NCBI GenBank assembly: GCA_944321345.1
Contig: CALUKY010000007.1
Coordinates: forward strand, 31,714 to 95,713
Length of the DNA stretch: 64,000 nt
Reading direction: 5' to 3'
DNA from: an uncultured Paraprevotella sp.
GTDB lineage: Bacteria; Bacteroidota; Bacteroidia; Bacteroidales; Bacteroidaceae
The notes under the pieces were generated by a model. The model did no database searches, had not been told where the DNA came from, and saw only the letters and a program-made list of their open reading frames with translations. The number at the start of each line of letters is the position of its first letter. The first letter of the stretch is position 1. The position numbers and the translations under genes were made by a program. Shown here one piece after another: positions 16,670-26,116 of this stretch.

Positions 16670-16920
16670 ATTAAGAAGAAAGCTATCGAACAACTTAAAA
16701 ACCAGCAAACCTTTGTTTGATAAAGATAGTACTTTTGCTCCTTTATCGGAAAAATTCTAAATGCATCATTGGAAGATGAGATGAACACGCATTTTACAGA
16801 TAAAGAATACCAATCGGATAATCACCGTAATGATAATATGTAGACCAGCCTCAAACGCGTTCAGTGAAACACCACCGAACCTTTTATAATTATCAAGAAT
16901 ACAACATATATTCTTAATCT
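16670..16920 (+). pseudogene. IS256-family transposase remnant
   Basis: Translation with one frame correction at the A-run near 16697-16701 gives AIEQLKTSKPLFDKDSTFAP, then LSEKILNASLEDEMNTHF and TDKEYQSDNHRND, followed by TSLK.VQ, N-T-T and EPFI. This is the N-terminal third of an IS256-type transposase (family pattern: EQL, KPLFGKDGAFAPL, LEGEMDAHLTDEE, GNRRNG, TPRDR). In-frame stops, the indel and loss of the rest show it is dead. It lies at the right edge of the AT-rich island, just before the RluA-type gene. Confidence 0.75.
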
Positions 16921-16938
16921 ATCGAAAATTTAAATAGG

Positions 16939-18570
16939 TTAAAAAGGAACGGGCACCTTGAGCGTGAGGCGTTGCCCGGTAACAGGATGCACGAATTGCA
17001 CCTGCTCGGCATGAAGATACAGGCGGTCAGACGGACGGCCATAAAGTTGGTCTCCGTGAATGGGGCATCCCAATCCTTCGGGATGAGCCGCATGCACCCG
17101 AAGCTGGTGGGTGCGACCGGTCTGTGGGAAAAAGGCGATACGGGTTGTCTCCCCGTCACGGCTCAGCACCCGATAACGGGTCACAGCCGGTTTGCCATAA
17201 ACCGGATCGACCATCTGCATGGGCCGGTGTTCCAGATCCGGACGCAACGGCAAACGGATCATGCCTTCGTCCTGACGGACCACACCGTCAAGCACAGCGA
17301 TATAAGTCTTTCTGATCTGATGACGCTCGAACATCTGTTGCAGAGCCGCATGCGCCTCTTTTGTCTTTCCGATAAGCAACAGACCGGAAGTGTGCATGTC
17401 CAGACGGTGAACCAGCAAAGGGCTGTCACTGTCGGGATAACGGCTCTGTGCCCAGCTCCATACAGAAGGAACCTCTTCATCCTTACCGGGCGCAGAATAC
17501 ATACCTGCCGGTTTCGACACCGCAACAACATATTCATCCTCATAAATGACTTCCACCTCCCGATGACCGCACGCCTCGCGAACCACGGGATCGGGCTCTA
17601 CCTCCAACCCTTGAAGCATAAAGCCCAAAATGGGTTTGCATTTGCTGCTACATGAGGGATAAAAGCGGCCGTCTTCACGAAACACTCCGCGCGGCGACTC
17701 TCCCCACCAGAATTCTCCCATGGCCAGCGGTTGCAAACCGTTCAGATAAGCATATTGCAAAAGTTTGGGAGCGGCGCACTCCCCTGCTCCGGCCGGTGGT
17801 TCCCCACGTCCGGCATCACAGAATATCTGTTGCAGACTCTGTTCCTCGCCCAAAGCATTACGGAATGTGAACTTCCGGAAAATCTGCTGCTGAAGCTGTT
17901 CGGAAAGGTTCTTTCTCTTCTGTTTCAGTGCCGCAATGGCCGCGTCCTGTTCTTCTACAAGCGCACGGCACCCGGCAATACGCTCTGCCCAGGCTTTTTC
18001 CCGGCGTTTGAGTTCCGCTTTCTGGAACTGGCTTTCCCGATTCAGCCGCTCCACCTCATCGGGAGTGGCCGTACGGCGCATCTGCTCGCGTTGCAGCCGG
18101 GCCTGACGGAACTCTTCCTTCATGCGCAGCAACTCTTCTTCAGCTTCGGCAATAACTGCCGACAACTGCTTATGTGCCGAAAGATATTCTTCACGGTTTT
18201 TCAGCATGGTCACCTGCCGGTTCATTTCCGTAAGCCGTGCTTCACCTTGCTTGAAGAAGCCTTGGGGATCGAGAAAATCAAACACTGGAGGTACAAAGTA
18301 TGGCTGACGGTTGGAGCCTCCCAACAATCCCGAGAAAGCAGCCAGAAATCCGACTTCATTCATCTGATTGCGCACGAGCAGTACACCAAACATTTTTCCA
18401 CGCTGCAATTCTTCGTGCCACGCCACGCAGGATTGCAGATAACGGCGCACGTCAGCAGCCGCCTGCCTGATGAGGGGATGCGGCGTATACTGAAAAGGAT
18501 AGGTAAACAGTCGGGGCAGCTCTTCGGCCAAAGGCTGTGGACTAATCGGATGGAAACAGGAATCGCACAT
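16939..18570 (-). CDS. RluA-family pseudouridine synthase with long N-terminal coiled-coil extension
   Basis: A 543-residue protein. The C-terminal part (about residues 325-543) is an RluA-type pseudouridine synthase: VIYEDEYVVAVSKPAGMYSA, the catalytic-Asp motif HRLDMHTSGLLL near residue 390, FPQTGRTHQLRVH, and LYLHAEQ. It isomerises U in rRNA or tRNA; the target is unknown. The first 320 residues are unusual for the family: a region ending near residue 110, a basic/acidic coiled coil at about 110-240 rich in Glu, Arg, Gln and Lys, and a segment with SCSSKCKPILGFML before the catalytic domain. This long form is found in Bacteroidales. It probably binds the RNA or ribosome, which is inference. 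Confidence 0.85.
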   Translation of the reverse strand: MCDSCFHPISPQPLAEELPRLFTYPFQYTPHPLIRQAAADVRRYLQSCVAWHEELQRGKMFGVLLVRNQMNEVGFLAAFSGLLGGSNRQPYFVPPVFDFLDPQGFFKQGEARLTEMNRQVTMLKNREEYLSAHKQLSAVIAEAEEELLRMKEEFRQARLQREQMRRTATPDEVERLNRESQFQKAELKRREKAWAERIAGCRALVEEQDAAIAALKQKRKNLSEQLQQQIFRKFTFRNALGEEQSLQQIFCDAGRGEPPAGAGECAAPKLLQYAYLNGLQPLAMGEFWWGESPRGVFREDGRFYPSCSSKCKPILGFMLQGLEVEPDPVVREACGHREVEVIYEDEYVVAVSKPAGMYSAPGKDEEVPSVWSWAQSRYPDSDSPLLVHRLDMHTSGLLLIGKTKEAHAALQQMFERHQIRKTYIAVLDGVVRQDEGMIRLPLRPDLEHRPMQMVDPVYGKPAVTRYRVLSRDGETTRIAFFPQTGRTHQLRVHAAHPEGLGCPIHGDQLYGRPSDRLYLHAEQVQFVHPVTGQRLTLKVPVPF

Positions 18571-18887
18571 AAATATGTTCGTTGACGGTTAGAGATGGTA
18601 AAAATATCAAACACGAAGCACCGGAATCAGAACAGAAACAGAAAGGAATGCAACATACTGACTATCAGCATATTGAAAAAGCAGAAAAAACATCGGGAAG
18701 TTTTTTCAAAAACAACAGGGAGTTTTTCAGAAATTTTCCTGTTGTTTTTCAGGAACCTTCGGGAACATTTCTTCCGGCCTTCAAAAACCTCTTTTCCGTG
18801 TGATCTTTCCAGTAATGATTCTTAACAAAACGGAGCTGTACCCAAACTCCGGCACAGCTCCGTTTCGAATATCTTATCCGATAAGAA
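18571..18887. other. Intergenic region between the RluA-type gene and fhs
   Basis: No gene is seen. It holds a perfect 12-base dyad, AAAAACAACAGG at 18708-18719 with CCTGTTGTTTTT at 18738-18749, without a U-run on either strand, and the fhs terminator at 18828-18865. Short ORFs here are low-complexity Lys/Asn-rich frames without a plausible start. Confidence 0.5.
18828..18865 (-). terminator. Terminator of fhs
   Basis: AAACGGAGCTGT at 18828-18839 pairs perfectly with ACAGCTCCGTTT at 18854-18865, 22 bases past the fhs stop codon. Confidence 0.7.
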
Positions 18888-20555
18888 TCAAGACAATCCT
18901 TCTATCTCACCGTTTACAATATCAATGCGCTCAGCCTGTGGCGACTTAGGCAGACCCGGCATACGCATAATCTCTCCGGCAATCAGGACAATCATTTCCG
19001 AACCGCAGTTCAGCACAATGTCCTTAATGTTGATACTGAAGTTCTTAGGTACACCGTAAGCCTTGGCATCGGCAGAGAATGAATACTGGGTCTTGGCCAC
19101 ACAAATCGGATAATGACCTACGCCCAACTCCTCGATCTTGGCCAGCATCTTCTTGGCAGCAGCCGAGAAGATCACCTTGTCGGCACCATATATCTTCTGC
19201 GCCAGCTTGGTAGCCTTCACTTCAACAGAATCATTGTCATCGTAAGTAAAGTTCAATGGAGCTGAAGGATTCTCTTCGATGGTCTTCACCACCAGTTCCG
19301 CCAGTTCCACGGCACCGGCGCCACCCTCTACGAAGGCGTTGTTCACCGCAAAGCCTACACCCATTTCGGCGCAGTGTGCACGGCAGAATTCAATTTCTTC
19401 ATCAGCATCGGTAGCATAACGGTTGAAGCAAACCACTACGGTCTGTCCGAAACTCTGGATATTGGCAATATGCTTGTCCAGATTATCGAGGCCCTTCTTC
19501 AAGCCTTCCATATTCGGTTCCTTAATCAGAGCCAGATCCACACCTCCGTGCATCTTCAGTCCCTGAGTGGTAGCTACAAGCACAGTCAGTTTCGGAGCGA
19601 TTCCGGCCTTACGGCATTTGATGTTATAGAATTTCTCCGCACCGAGATCGGCACCGAATCCTCCCTCAGTAATGACATAGTCACCATATGTCATGGCCAG
19701 ACGGGTTGCCAGTACGGAGTTACATCCGTGAGCGATATTGGCAAACGGACCGCCGTGTACAAAAGCCGGTGTATTTTCCGTGGTCTGCACCAGATTCGGA
19801 TGCAAGGCGTCTTTCAGCAGCACGCAAATGGCTCCGGCCACTCCCATATCCTTTACACGGAAAGGTTTGTTGTCGATGGTTGTACCGAGCAGAATATTCT
19901 CGATGCGGCGACGCAGATCCTGCTCGTCTTGTGCCAGACAAAGAATAGCCATGATTTCCGAAGCCGGAGTAATATCAAAACCGCTCTCCATGGTCACGCC
20001 GTTAGTCTTGGCGCCCAGACCGGTAACAATATAACGCAAGTTGCGGTCATTCACATCAAGCACGCGCTTCCACAGAATCTCCTTCATGGCAAAGCCTTCG
20101 TCCTTGTGCTGATAGATATAATTGTCCAGCAAAGCGGAGATCATATTATGGGCCGATGTAATGGCATGAAAATCACCGGTAAAATGCAAGTTGATCTTAT
20201 CCATCGGAAGCACCTGCGCATATCCGCCTCCGGCAGCTCCTCCCTTCATTCCGAAGCACGGACCCAATGACGGCTCACGCAAAGCTACCACAGCTTTCTT
20301 GTTGATTTTGTTCAGTCCCAGAGCCAGACCGATAGAAACGGTAGTCTTGCCGATTCCGGCCTTGGTCGGAGTAATGGCGGTAACCAGAATCAGATTGCTC
20401 TGCTTCACTTTTTCGTCATCGATCAGTTTCTCAGGCACCTTGGCCACATATTTTCCATACTGCTCCAGTTCGCTTTCCGGAATATTCAGTTTGGCTGCGA
20501 TTTCCGTAATGGGTGCCAACTTACATTCGCGGGCAATTTCTATATCACTTTTCAT
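18888..20555 (-). CDS. fhs: Formate-tetrahydrofolate ligase
   Basis: Fhs makes 10-formyl-THF from formate, THF and ATP, feeding one-carbon units into purine and fMet-tRNA synthesis. At 555 residues it has the normal length. Visible motifs are the P-loop [39 protein letters not shown], and TTIDNKPF with HP.LVQT near the middle. The ATG at 20555 ([13 protein letters not shown]) matches the family's usual start; an ATG at 20579 would add eight residues. It stands alone, with its own promoter (TAAGTTTG at 20590-20597) and terminator. Confidence 0.95.
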   Translation of the reverse strand: MKSDIEIARECKLAPITEIAAKLNIPESELEQYGKYVAKVPEKLIDDEKVKQSNLILVTAITPTKAGIGKTTVSIGLALGLNKINKKAVVALREPSLGPCFGMKGGAAGGGYAQVLPMDKINLHFTGDFHAITSAHNMISALLDNYIYQHKDEGFAMKEILWKRVLDVNDRNLRYIVTGLGAKTNGVTMESGFDITPASEIMAILCLAQDEQDLRRRIENILLGTTIDNKPFRVKDMGVAGAICVLLKDALHPNLVQTTENTPAFVHGGPFANIAHGCNSVLATRLAMTYGDYVITEGGFGADLGAEKFYNIKCRKAGIAPKLTVLVATTQGLKMHGGVDLALIKEPNMEGLKKGLDNLDKHIANIQSFGQTVVVCFNRYATDADEEIEFCRAHCAEMGVGFAVNNAFVEGGAGAVELAELVVKTIEENPSAPLNFTYDDNDSVEVKATKLAQKIYGADKVIFSAAAKKMLAKIEELGVGHYPICVAKTQYSFSADAKAYGVPKNFSINIKDIVLNCGSEMIVLIAGEIMRMPGLPKSPQAERIDIVNGEIEGLS

Positions 20556-20589
20556 TCGTATTTTTTTAAAAGTTATCATTTCTCAGCGA

Positions 20590-20597
20590 CAAACTTA
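20590..20597 (-). promoter_or_regulatory. -7 box of fhs
   Basis: The minus strand reads TAAGTTTG, a perfect TAnnTTTG box, 34 bases ahead of the ATG at 20555. A TTTG lies about 23 bases further upstream, slightly longer than the usual spacing. Confidence 0.55.
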
Positions 20598-20641
20598 ATA
20601 AATTTTATTCAGAAAAGCTTCAAATAAAGAAAGTATTTTCA

Positions 20642-20649
20642 TAAATTTG
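20642..20649 (+). promoter_or_regulatory. -7 box of the aldose-1-epimerase-like gene
   Basis: TAAATTTG, perfect TAnnTTTG, 43 bases ahead of the ATG at 20693 and divergent from the fhs promoter. Confidence 0.5.
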
Positions 20650-20692
20650 TCATCGTGAACATGATGTATAACCTATTTTTTAACCGTGAAAG

Positions 20693-21568
20693 ATGAGAAC
20701 ACTGTCTAATGGAATATTGGAGCTTGAGGTTTCAGAATCAGGTGCCGAAATACAAAGCCTGCGTAAAGTGGCAGGCAATCGGGAATACATATGGAATGCC
20801 GACCCGAAGTATTGGGGAAAACACGCTCCCAACCTGTTTCCCATAATAGGCAATCCCGGTCAGGAAGGAATAGTCTGCAAAGGCGAAACCTATCCGATCC
20901 GCAAGCATGGTTTTGTATCGGAGCTGACATTCACCTGCACCGAAGGAGACCGTATTCTGGAATTTGTGGCTCACGACAATGAAAACACCCAAAAGGTTTT
21001 TCCTTACCACTTCCGCCTGGAAATCATTTTTCAGTTAAGCCGTAACAAAGTGATTCAGAAGTTCCGTGTCCGGAATACCGGAAACGAAGAGGTCATGCCG
21101 TTCCAGATCGGCGCGCATCCGGCCTTTTTCCTGCCCAACTTCAAGGAAGAAGACTCCGTACACGGATATCTGTCGTTCAACAGTATAGAAGAACTGCATT
21201 CCCATGAAATTAATCCGAACGGACATTATACAGACAATATTCTGCTTTTCGAACTGGATGAAAAAGGAATGCTTCCGCTGAAAAAGGACACATTCGTCTG
21301 CGACACCATTCTCGAAACCAGAGGCATCATCAACCGTACCTCCTTATACGACAAAGACCGCAAACCGGTACTCACCGTAAAGGCGAATGCAAAAGCCATG
21401 GCATACTGGTCACCAACGGGCAAGAACGCTCCTTTTGTCTGTATAGAACCCTGGTTCGGCTGTTGCCGCAAGGAACAGGAAACCAGTGTACTGGCCGACA
21501 GGGAAATGACTACCCTTTTGCAGCCGGGCGAAACCTACGAGGCAGAAGTGGAAATCATTATCGAATAA
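20693..21568 (+). CDS. Aldose 1-epimerase family protein (LacX-like)
   Basis: A 291-residue protein of the galactose-mutarotase fold. It opens with LEVSESGAEIQSL and has RKHGFV with the conserved His, the segment FQIGAHPAFFLP with the second conserved His, and FVCIEPWFG with the catalytic-type Glu. These fit the LacX/YeaD-like branch, which interconverts anomers of sugars or sugar phosphates; the substrate cannot be told from sequence. It lies alone between fhs and a convergent glycosyltransferase and has no signal peptide, so it is cytosolic. Confidence 0.85.
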   Translation: MRTLSNGILELEVSESGAEIQSLRKVAGNREYIWNADPKYWGKHAPNLFPIIGNPGQEGIVCKGETYPIRKHGFVSELTFTCTEGDRILEFVAHDNENTQKVFPYHFRLEIIFQLSRNKVIQKFRVRNTGNEEVMPFQIGAHPAFFLPNFKEEDSVHGYLSFNSIEELHSHEINPNGHYTDNILLFELDEKGMLPLKKDTFVCDTILETRGIINRTSLYDKDRKPVLTVKANAKAMAYWSPTGKNAPFVCIEPWFGCCRKEQETSVLADREMTTLLQPGETYEAEVEIIIE

Positions 21569-21596
21569 GATAAAGGGCTGTTGCCCGGATATTCAG

Positions 21597-21655
21597 AAAA
21601 AAATACGCCGTTTCTGTTATTTCCCCAGGGAGATACAGAAACGGCGTATTTTTAT
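21597..21655. terminator. Bidirectional terminator between the epimerase-like and glycosyltransferase genes
   Basis: AAATACGCCGTTTCTGT at 21601-21617 pairs with ACAGAAACGGCGTATTT at 21635-21651, flanked by A-run and T-run. It can serve both convergent genes. Confidence 0.85.
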
Positions 21656-21662
21656 AATCGTT

Positions 21663-22571
21663 TCAACGGGAAGATTCCAAGGTGGCATAATAACCCAACT
21701 TATACACATTGAACAGGAATATGGAAGGACTCTTTCCCATAAGATTGTGTCGGATGAACGGAGCGAAAAGGCGATGCAGTAAAGCAAACAGGAACAGAAG
21801 ATGCAGGCGTTTCAAACGCATAGCCGTGCGCGATACCGTGACATAAGCCTGCAAATCAGGCCCCATGTAATGCAACGTGCGCAATGCCGTTTCGGTCTTG
21901 GCCAGAAAAACCTCGTTGCGCTCCACTCCGGCATGGATCAGCGCATTGTCTATATGAAGAATATGCGCTCCGCAACGTTCGATTTCCATTCCGAAAAACA
22001 CATCCTCATAACCGTAATGCACACAGTTTTCATTGAAACGGATTGACAGGAACAGTGTTCGGAGTATCAGGAAATTGAATGTGCTGAAACGCGCGCATGG
22101 ATGCTTCATACGTTCGGCAGCCAGACGCCGCTTGCCGACACTCTCTTCGTAATAATAACGCAACGAACAGGCCGGATCATTCAAAGCCGGTATATTGGCC
22201 ACCCCTCCGCAAATCACCTCGGCCCCTGTGGTATGCCATGCGTCCAGATATTTCTCCAGAAAATGATCGTCGGCCACTTCGGCATCACTGTCCAGAAACA
22301 GCAACGCTTCATAACGCGACTGGTCGGCCAGATAGTTGCGGATACGTGCCCTGCCGATATTTTCGGTCAAAGGCAGATAACGGCAGCAATCCAACAGCCC
22401 TATCGTTTCATTTTCACGCAAGACCTCGGGAAGCGTAGACGCGTCGTCTGCCACAAGAATCTCATAGGCAAAGGCTGGAACGGACGCGCGCAAGCGCTCG
22501 CATTGCTGCAGCAGGCTGTCTACCAGTTTCCGGCAGGGATAATTACAGGTAGGTATTAATATGGATATCAT
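21663..22571 (-). CDS. Family 2 glycosyltransferase
   Basis: A 302-residue GT-A type glycosyltransferase. ISILIPTCNY is the nucleotide-sugar binding start, ILVADDAS follows, and FLDSDAEV at about residue 95 is the DxD metal-binding motif. The region with YGYEDVFFGMEIERCG carries the ED acceptor-side motif. The C-terminal 60 residues are hydrophobic and basic, suggesting membrane association rather than a true multi-span domain. Donor and acceptor are unknown. The start is the ATG at 22571; the frame continues to 22658 but a TATCTTTG -7 box at 22593-22600 excludes it. Confidence 0.85.
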   Translation of the reverse strand: MISILIPTCNYPCRKLVDSLLQQCERLRASVPAFAYEILVADDASTLPEVLRENETIGLLDCCRYLPLTENIGRARIRNYLADQSRYEALLFLDSDAEVADDHFLEKYLDAWHTTGAEVICGGVANIPALNDPACSLRYYYEESVGKRRLAAERMKHPCARFSTFNFLILRTLFLSIRFNENCVHYGYEDVFFGMEIERCGAHILHIDNALIHAGVERNEVFLAKTETALRTLHYMGPDLQAYVTVSRTAMRLKRLHLLFLFALLHRLFAPFIRHNLMGKSPSIFLFNVYKLGYYATLESSR

Positions 22572-22592
22572 CTTTTTTCTATAAGTACGGCA

Positions 22593-22600
22593 CAAAGATA
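22593..22600 (-). promoter_or_regulatory. -7 box of the glycosyltransferase gene
   Basis: The minus strand reads TATCTTTG, 21 bases ahead of the ATG at 22571. Confidence 0.6.
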
Positions 22601-22681
22601 CCAAAAATAGGATGAAAACGGGAGAGTCTGTTTTGAAAAAGTTTTCAAGACCAGGCATCCTGAGGTTTGAATTTAATTATG

Positions 22682-22689
22682 TAACTTTG
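22682..22689 (+). promoter_or_regulatory. -7 box of rarA
   Basis: TAACTTTG, perfect TAnnTTTG, 46 bases ahead of the rarA ATG. It rules out the in-frame ATG at 22691 as a useful start. Confidence 0.6.
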
Positions 22690-22735
22690 TATGCTGTGTT
22701 TCACAGCCATTATTTATTTAAACGGAACAAGAACA

Positions 22736-24004
22736 ATGAATATACCTTTAGCAGAAAGAATGCGCCCCAAAACTCTGGACGAATATATCGGACAGAAACA
22801 TCTGGTGGGACCCGGAGCGGTATTGCGGAAAATGATCGACTCGGGAAAGATCTCTTCATTTATCTTATGGGGACCTCCGGGTGTGGGTAAAACAACCCTG
22901 GCACAGATTATCGCCAACAAACTTGAAACTCCGTTTTATACCCTAAGCGCCGTAACCAGCGGAGTGAAAGACGTGCGCGAAGTCATCGAGAAGGCTAAAA
23001 ACAACCGGTTCTTTTCCATGAACAGTCCGATTCTGTTCATCGACGAAATTCACCGTTTCAGCAAGTCGCAGCAGGATTCTCTGTTGGGAGCCGTAGAACA
23101 GGGAGTCATCACCCTGATTGGCGCCACGACAGAAAACCCGTCATTCGAGGTTATCCGTCCGCTATTGTCGCGATGCCAGCTGTATGTCTTGAAGTCGCTC
23201 GACAAAGAAGACCTGCTGGCACTGCTCCAACAGGCCGTTCAAAAGGATGTGGTTCTGAGGGAAAAGAAAATTACCCTGAAAGAAACCAACCTGATGCTGC
23301 GATACAGCGGCGGCGACGCCCGCAAGCTGCTGAATATTCTGGAACTGGTCACTTCGTCAAGCAACGACGAGGAAACCGTGATCACCGACCAGTTGGTTTC
23401 GGAACGCATTCAGGAGAACCCGATGGCTTATGACAAGGAAGGGGAAATACACTACGACATCGTATCGGCCTTTATCAAAAGTATCCGCGGCAGCGACCCC
23501 GACGCGGCGATCTATTGGCTGGCCAGAATGATCGAAGGAGGCGAAGATCCGGCTTTCATAGCCCGTCGCCTGGTCATCTCCGCCAGCGAAGACATCGGTC
23601 TGGCCAATCCCAACGCTCTGCTGCTGGCCAATGCCGCATTCGACGCGGTCATGAAAATAGGATGGCCCGAAGGGCGTATTCCACTGGCCGAGGCCACGGT
23701 ATATCTGGCTTCCAGCCCAAAAAGCAATTCCAGCTACAAGGCCATTAACCAGGCTCTGGAACTGCTCCGGCAGACCGGAAACCTGCCCGTTCCGCTGCAC
23801 CTGCGCAATGCTCCTACCAAACTGATGAAGGAATTGGGATACGGAGAAAACTATAAATATGCGCACGACTACGAGAACCATTTCGTAGAACAGCAGTTCC
23901 TGCCGGATGAGTTGCAAGACACTCGCATCTGGCAACCGCAGCCCAATGCCCAGGAACAAAAGCTGAAAGACCACCTGAACAAATTATGGAAAGACCGTTT
24001 TTAA
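22736..24004 (+). CDS. rarA: Replication-associated recombination protein A (AAA+ ATPase)
   Basis: RarA (MgsA) is a clamp-loader-like AAA+ ATPase that acts at stalled replication forks with SSB and RecA. The 422-residue protein has LAERMRPKTLDEYIGQKHLVG, Walker A GPPGVGKT at about residue 49, Walker B ILFIDEIHRF, sensor 1 GATTENPS, the arginine finger in LLSRC, and the C-terminal MgsA-type tetramerisation region (LGYGENYKYAHDYE). The start at MNIPLAERMRP fits the family. It is followed by a strong hairpin at 24041-24070. Confidence 0.93.
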   Translation: MNIPLAERMRPKTLDEYIGQKHLVGPGAVLRKMIDSGKISSFILWGPPGVGKTTLAQIIANKLETPFYTLSAVTSGVKDVREVIEKAKNNRFFSMNSPILFIDEIHRFSKSQQDSLLGAVEQGVITLIGATTENPSFEVIRPLLSRCQLYVLKSLDKEDLLALLQQAVQKDVVLREKKITLKETNLMLRYSGGDARKLLNILELVTSSSNDEETVITDQLVSERIQENPMAYDKEGEIHYDIVSAFIKSIRGSDPDAAIYWLARMIEGGEDPAFIARRLVISASEDIGLANPNALLLANAAFDAVMKIGWPEGRIPLAEATVYLASSPKSNSSYKAINQALELLRQTGNLPVPLHLRNAPTKLMKELGYGENYKYAHDYENHFVEQQFLPDELQDTRIWQPQPNAQEQKLKDHLNKLWKDRF

Positions 24005-24040
24005 TTCCCGGAAACAGAAAACAGCAAAGCCATATATGCA

Positions 24041-24070
24041 GGAAGGGCTTGTCTCACGACAAGCCCTTCC
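24041..24070 (+). terminator. Terminator of rarA
   Basis: GGAAGGGCTTGTC and GACAAGCCCTTCC form a perfect 13-bp stem with the loop TCAC. The U-run is poor, so termination may be partial. Confidence 0.65.
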
Positions 24071-24349
24071 ATACTAATTAGGTATTAGTTTCGTTTAAGG
24101 TAAAAAGATTGTTTTCAGGATAACAGTTGCAAATATCGGGCTTTGTTTTGAAACTTCCAAACTTATTTTTATGTTTGATAACATATTTGCAAAAATCCTT
24201 TTATTGGACTTCCCCGGCAAACGACAAGCTAGCCCCCTGTCTCCACCCACTCCTCAGGAAACAATTCCGGCAGACAGAAAAAGCGGAACATTCTCCCGTA
24301 CCTATATTAAATTTACAGAGCATGTTGATTCTATTTTGAGAAAGTTTAC

Positions 24350-24357
24350 TAATTTTG
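24350..24357 (+). promoter_or_regulatory. -7 box of glnS
   Basis: TAATTTTG, perfect TAnnTTTG, 22 bases ahead of the glnS ATG. A TTG at 24325-24327 gives a 22-base spacer. Confidence 0.5.
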
Positions 24358-24379
24358 CAATTAGAATTATAGTATTTAG

Positions 24380-26113
24380 ATGAATATGACAACAGAAACA
24401 TCAGAAAAAAAGAGTTTGAACTTTGTTGAAGAGATCGTAACAGCCGATCTGGCTGCAGGTAAGAATGACGGCAGACTGCAAACCCGATTCCCGCCTGAGC
24501 CCAACGGCTATCTGCATATAGGACACGCCAAAGCCATCTGCATGGACTTCGGTATCGCACAGAAATATGGAGGCGTATGTAACCTCCGCTTTGACGATAC
24601 AAACCCCACCAAAGAAGATGTAGAATACGTAGAGGCCATTAAGGAAGACATCAAATGGCTGGGATTTGACTGGGGCAACGAATATTATGCCTCTGACTAT
24701 TTCCAGCAGCTGTGGGACTTTGCCGTACGCCTGATCAAGGAAGGAAAAGCATATATCGACGAACAGACCGCCGAGCAGATTGCCGCACAGAAAGGAACCC
24801 CTACCCAACCGGGTACCAACAGTCCTTTCCGCGACCGTCCGATCGAAGAGAGTCTGGCACTCTTTGAAAAAATGAACACTGGCGAACTGGAGGAAGGCTC
24901 TATGGTATTGCGTGCCAAGATTGATATGGCCAATCCGAACATGCACTTCCGCGATCCGATCATCTACCGTATCCTCAATAAGGAGCATCATCGCACCGGC
25001 TCCAAGTGGAAAGCTTACCCGATGTATGACTTTGCCCACGGACAAAGTGACTTCTTTGAGGGAGTAACACATTCTCTCTGTACTCTGGAATTCGTGGTAC
25101 ACCGTCCGCTTTACAACCTGTTCATCGACTGGTTGAAAGAGGGTGAGGATCTGGACGACCACCGCCCACGCCAGTATGAGTTCAACAAACTGAACCTGAA
25201 CTATACCCTGATGAGCAAGCGTAACCTGCTGATTATGGTTCAGAACGGACTGGTAAACGGATGGGACGATCCCCGTATGCCGACCCTGTGCGGATTCCGT
25301 CGCCGCGGTTACTCACCGGAGTCTATCCGCAACTTTGTGAACAAGATCGGTTACACCACATATGACGCGCTGAATGACTTCGCCCTGCTGGAAAGCGCCG
25401 TACGCGAAGATCTCAACAGCCGGGCAACACGTGTATCGGCCGTTATCAATCCGGTAAAACTCATCATCACCAACTATCCGGAAAGTCAGGTTGAGGAACT
25501 GGAAGCAGTAAACAATCCGGAAGATCCGAATTCAGGCACCCACATGATCGAATTCAGCCGTGAACTGTGGATGGAGCGTGAAGACTTCATGGAGGATGCT
25601 CCGAAGAAATATTTCCGTATGACTCCGGGACAGGAAGTACGCCTCAAGAGCGCATATATCGTGAAATGTACCGGTTGCAAGAAAGACGAAAACGGAAACA
25701 TTGTCGAGGTTTATGCCGAATATGATCCGACAACCAAGAGCGGCATGATCAACAGCAACAGAAAAGTAAAGGGCACTCTGCACTGGGTGAGCTGCAATCA
25801 CTGCCTGAAAGCGGAAGTACGCCTGTACGACCGCCTTTGGAAGTGTGAAAACCCACGCGACGAACTGGCCAATATCCGCGAGGCACAAAACTGCTCCGCA
25901 CTGGATGCAATGAAGCAGATGATGAACCCGGATTCACTCAAAGTGCTGACAGAATGCTACGTTGAAAAATACCTCAGCGAAGCCAAACCGTTGGATTATC
26001 TGCAGTTCCAGCGCATCGGTTACTTCACCATGGATAAGGACTCAACTCCGGAACACATGATCTTTAACCGCACGGTAGGTCTTAAAGACACTTGGAATAA
26101 AATCAACAAATAA
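24380..26113 (+). CDS. glnS: Glutaminyl-tRNA synthetase
   Basis: GlnRS charges tRNA-Gln with glutamine. At 577 residues it is the standard class I enzyme. The HIGH motif lies in PPEPNGYLHIGHAKAI (about residue 40), the MSKR form of KMSKS follows YTLMSKRN (about 277), and the C-terminal beta-barrel anticodon domains end with FNRTVGLKDTW. It lacks the YqeY-like tail some species carry. A second ATG six bases downstream (24386) is an equally possible start. The TPR gene follows after 3 bases, so the two are co-transcribed. Confidence 0.95.
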   Translation: MNMTTETSEKKSLNFVEEIVTADLAAGKNDGRLQTRFPPEPNGYLHIGHAKAICMDFGIAQKYGGVCNLRFDDTNPTKEDVEYVEAIKEDIKWLGFDWGNEYYASDYFQQLWDFAVRLIKEGKAYIDEQTAEQIAAQKGTPTQPGTNSPFRDRPIEESLALFEKMNTGELEEGSMVLRAKIDMANPNMHFRDPIIYRILNKEHHRTGSKWKAYPMYDFAHGQSDFFEGVTHSLCTLEFVVHRPLYNLFIDWLKEGEDLDDHRPRQYEFNKLNLNYTLMSKRNLLIMVQNGLVNGWDDPRMPTLCGFRRRGYSPESIRNFVNKIGYTTYDALNDFALLESAVREDLNSRATRVSAVINPVKLIITNYPESQVEELEAVNNPEDPNSGTHMIEFSRELWMEREDFMEDAPKKYFRMTPGQEVRLKSAYIVKCTGCKKDENGNIVEVYAEYDPTTKSGMINSNRKVKGTLHWVSCNHCLKAEVRLYDRLWKCENPRDELANIREAQNCSALDAMKQMMNPDSLKVLTECYVEKYLSEAKPLDYLQFQRIGYFTMDKDSTPEHMIFNRTVGLKDTWNKINK

Positions 26114-26116
26114 TAT

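Larger units (their letters stand above)
24005..24379. other. Intergenic region between rarA and glnS
   Basis: No gene is supported. It contains the rarA terminator and the glnS promoter; the rest is AT-rich and unremarkable. Short frames here have no family resemblance. Confidence 0.5.

Noticed and set aside
16499-16938. Direct repeat of a tRNA-Cys 3' end as an attachment site for the island
   Set aside because: I looked for the tRNA tail (TTCGAATCTGCTGGGCACC) at the right border and did not find it.
18708-18749. Perfect 12-base inverted repeat between the RluA-type gene and fhs
   Set aside because: No U-run on either strand and far from both genes; I cannot assign it as a terminator.
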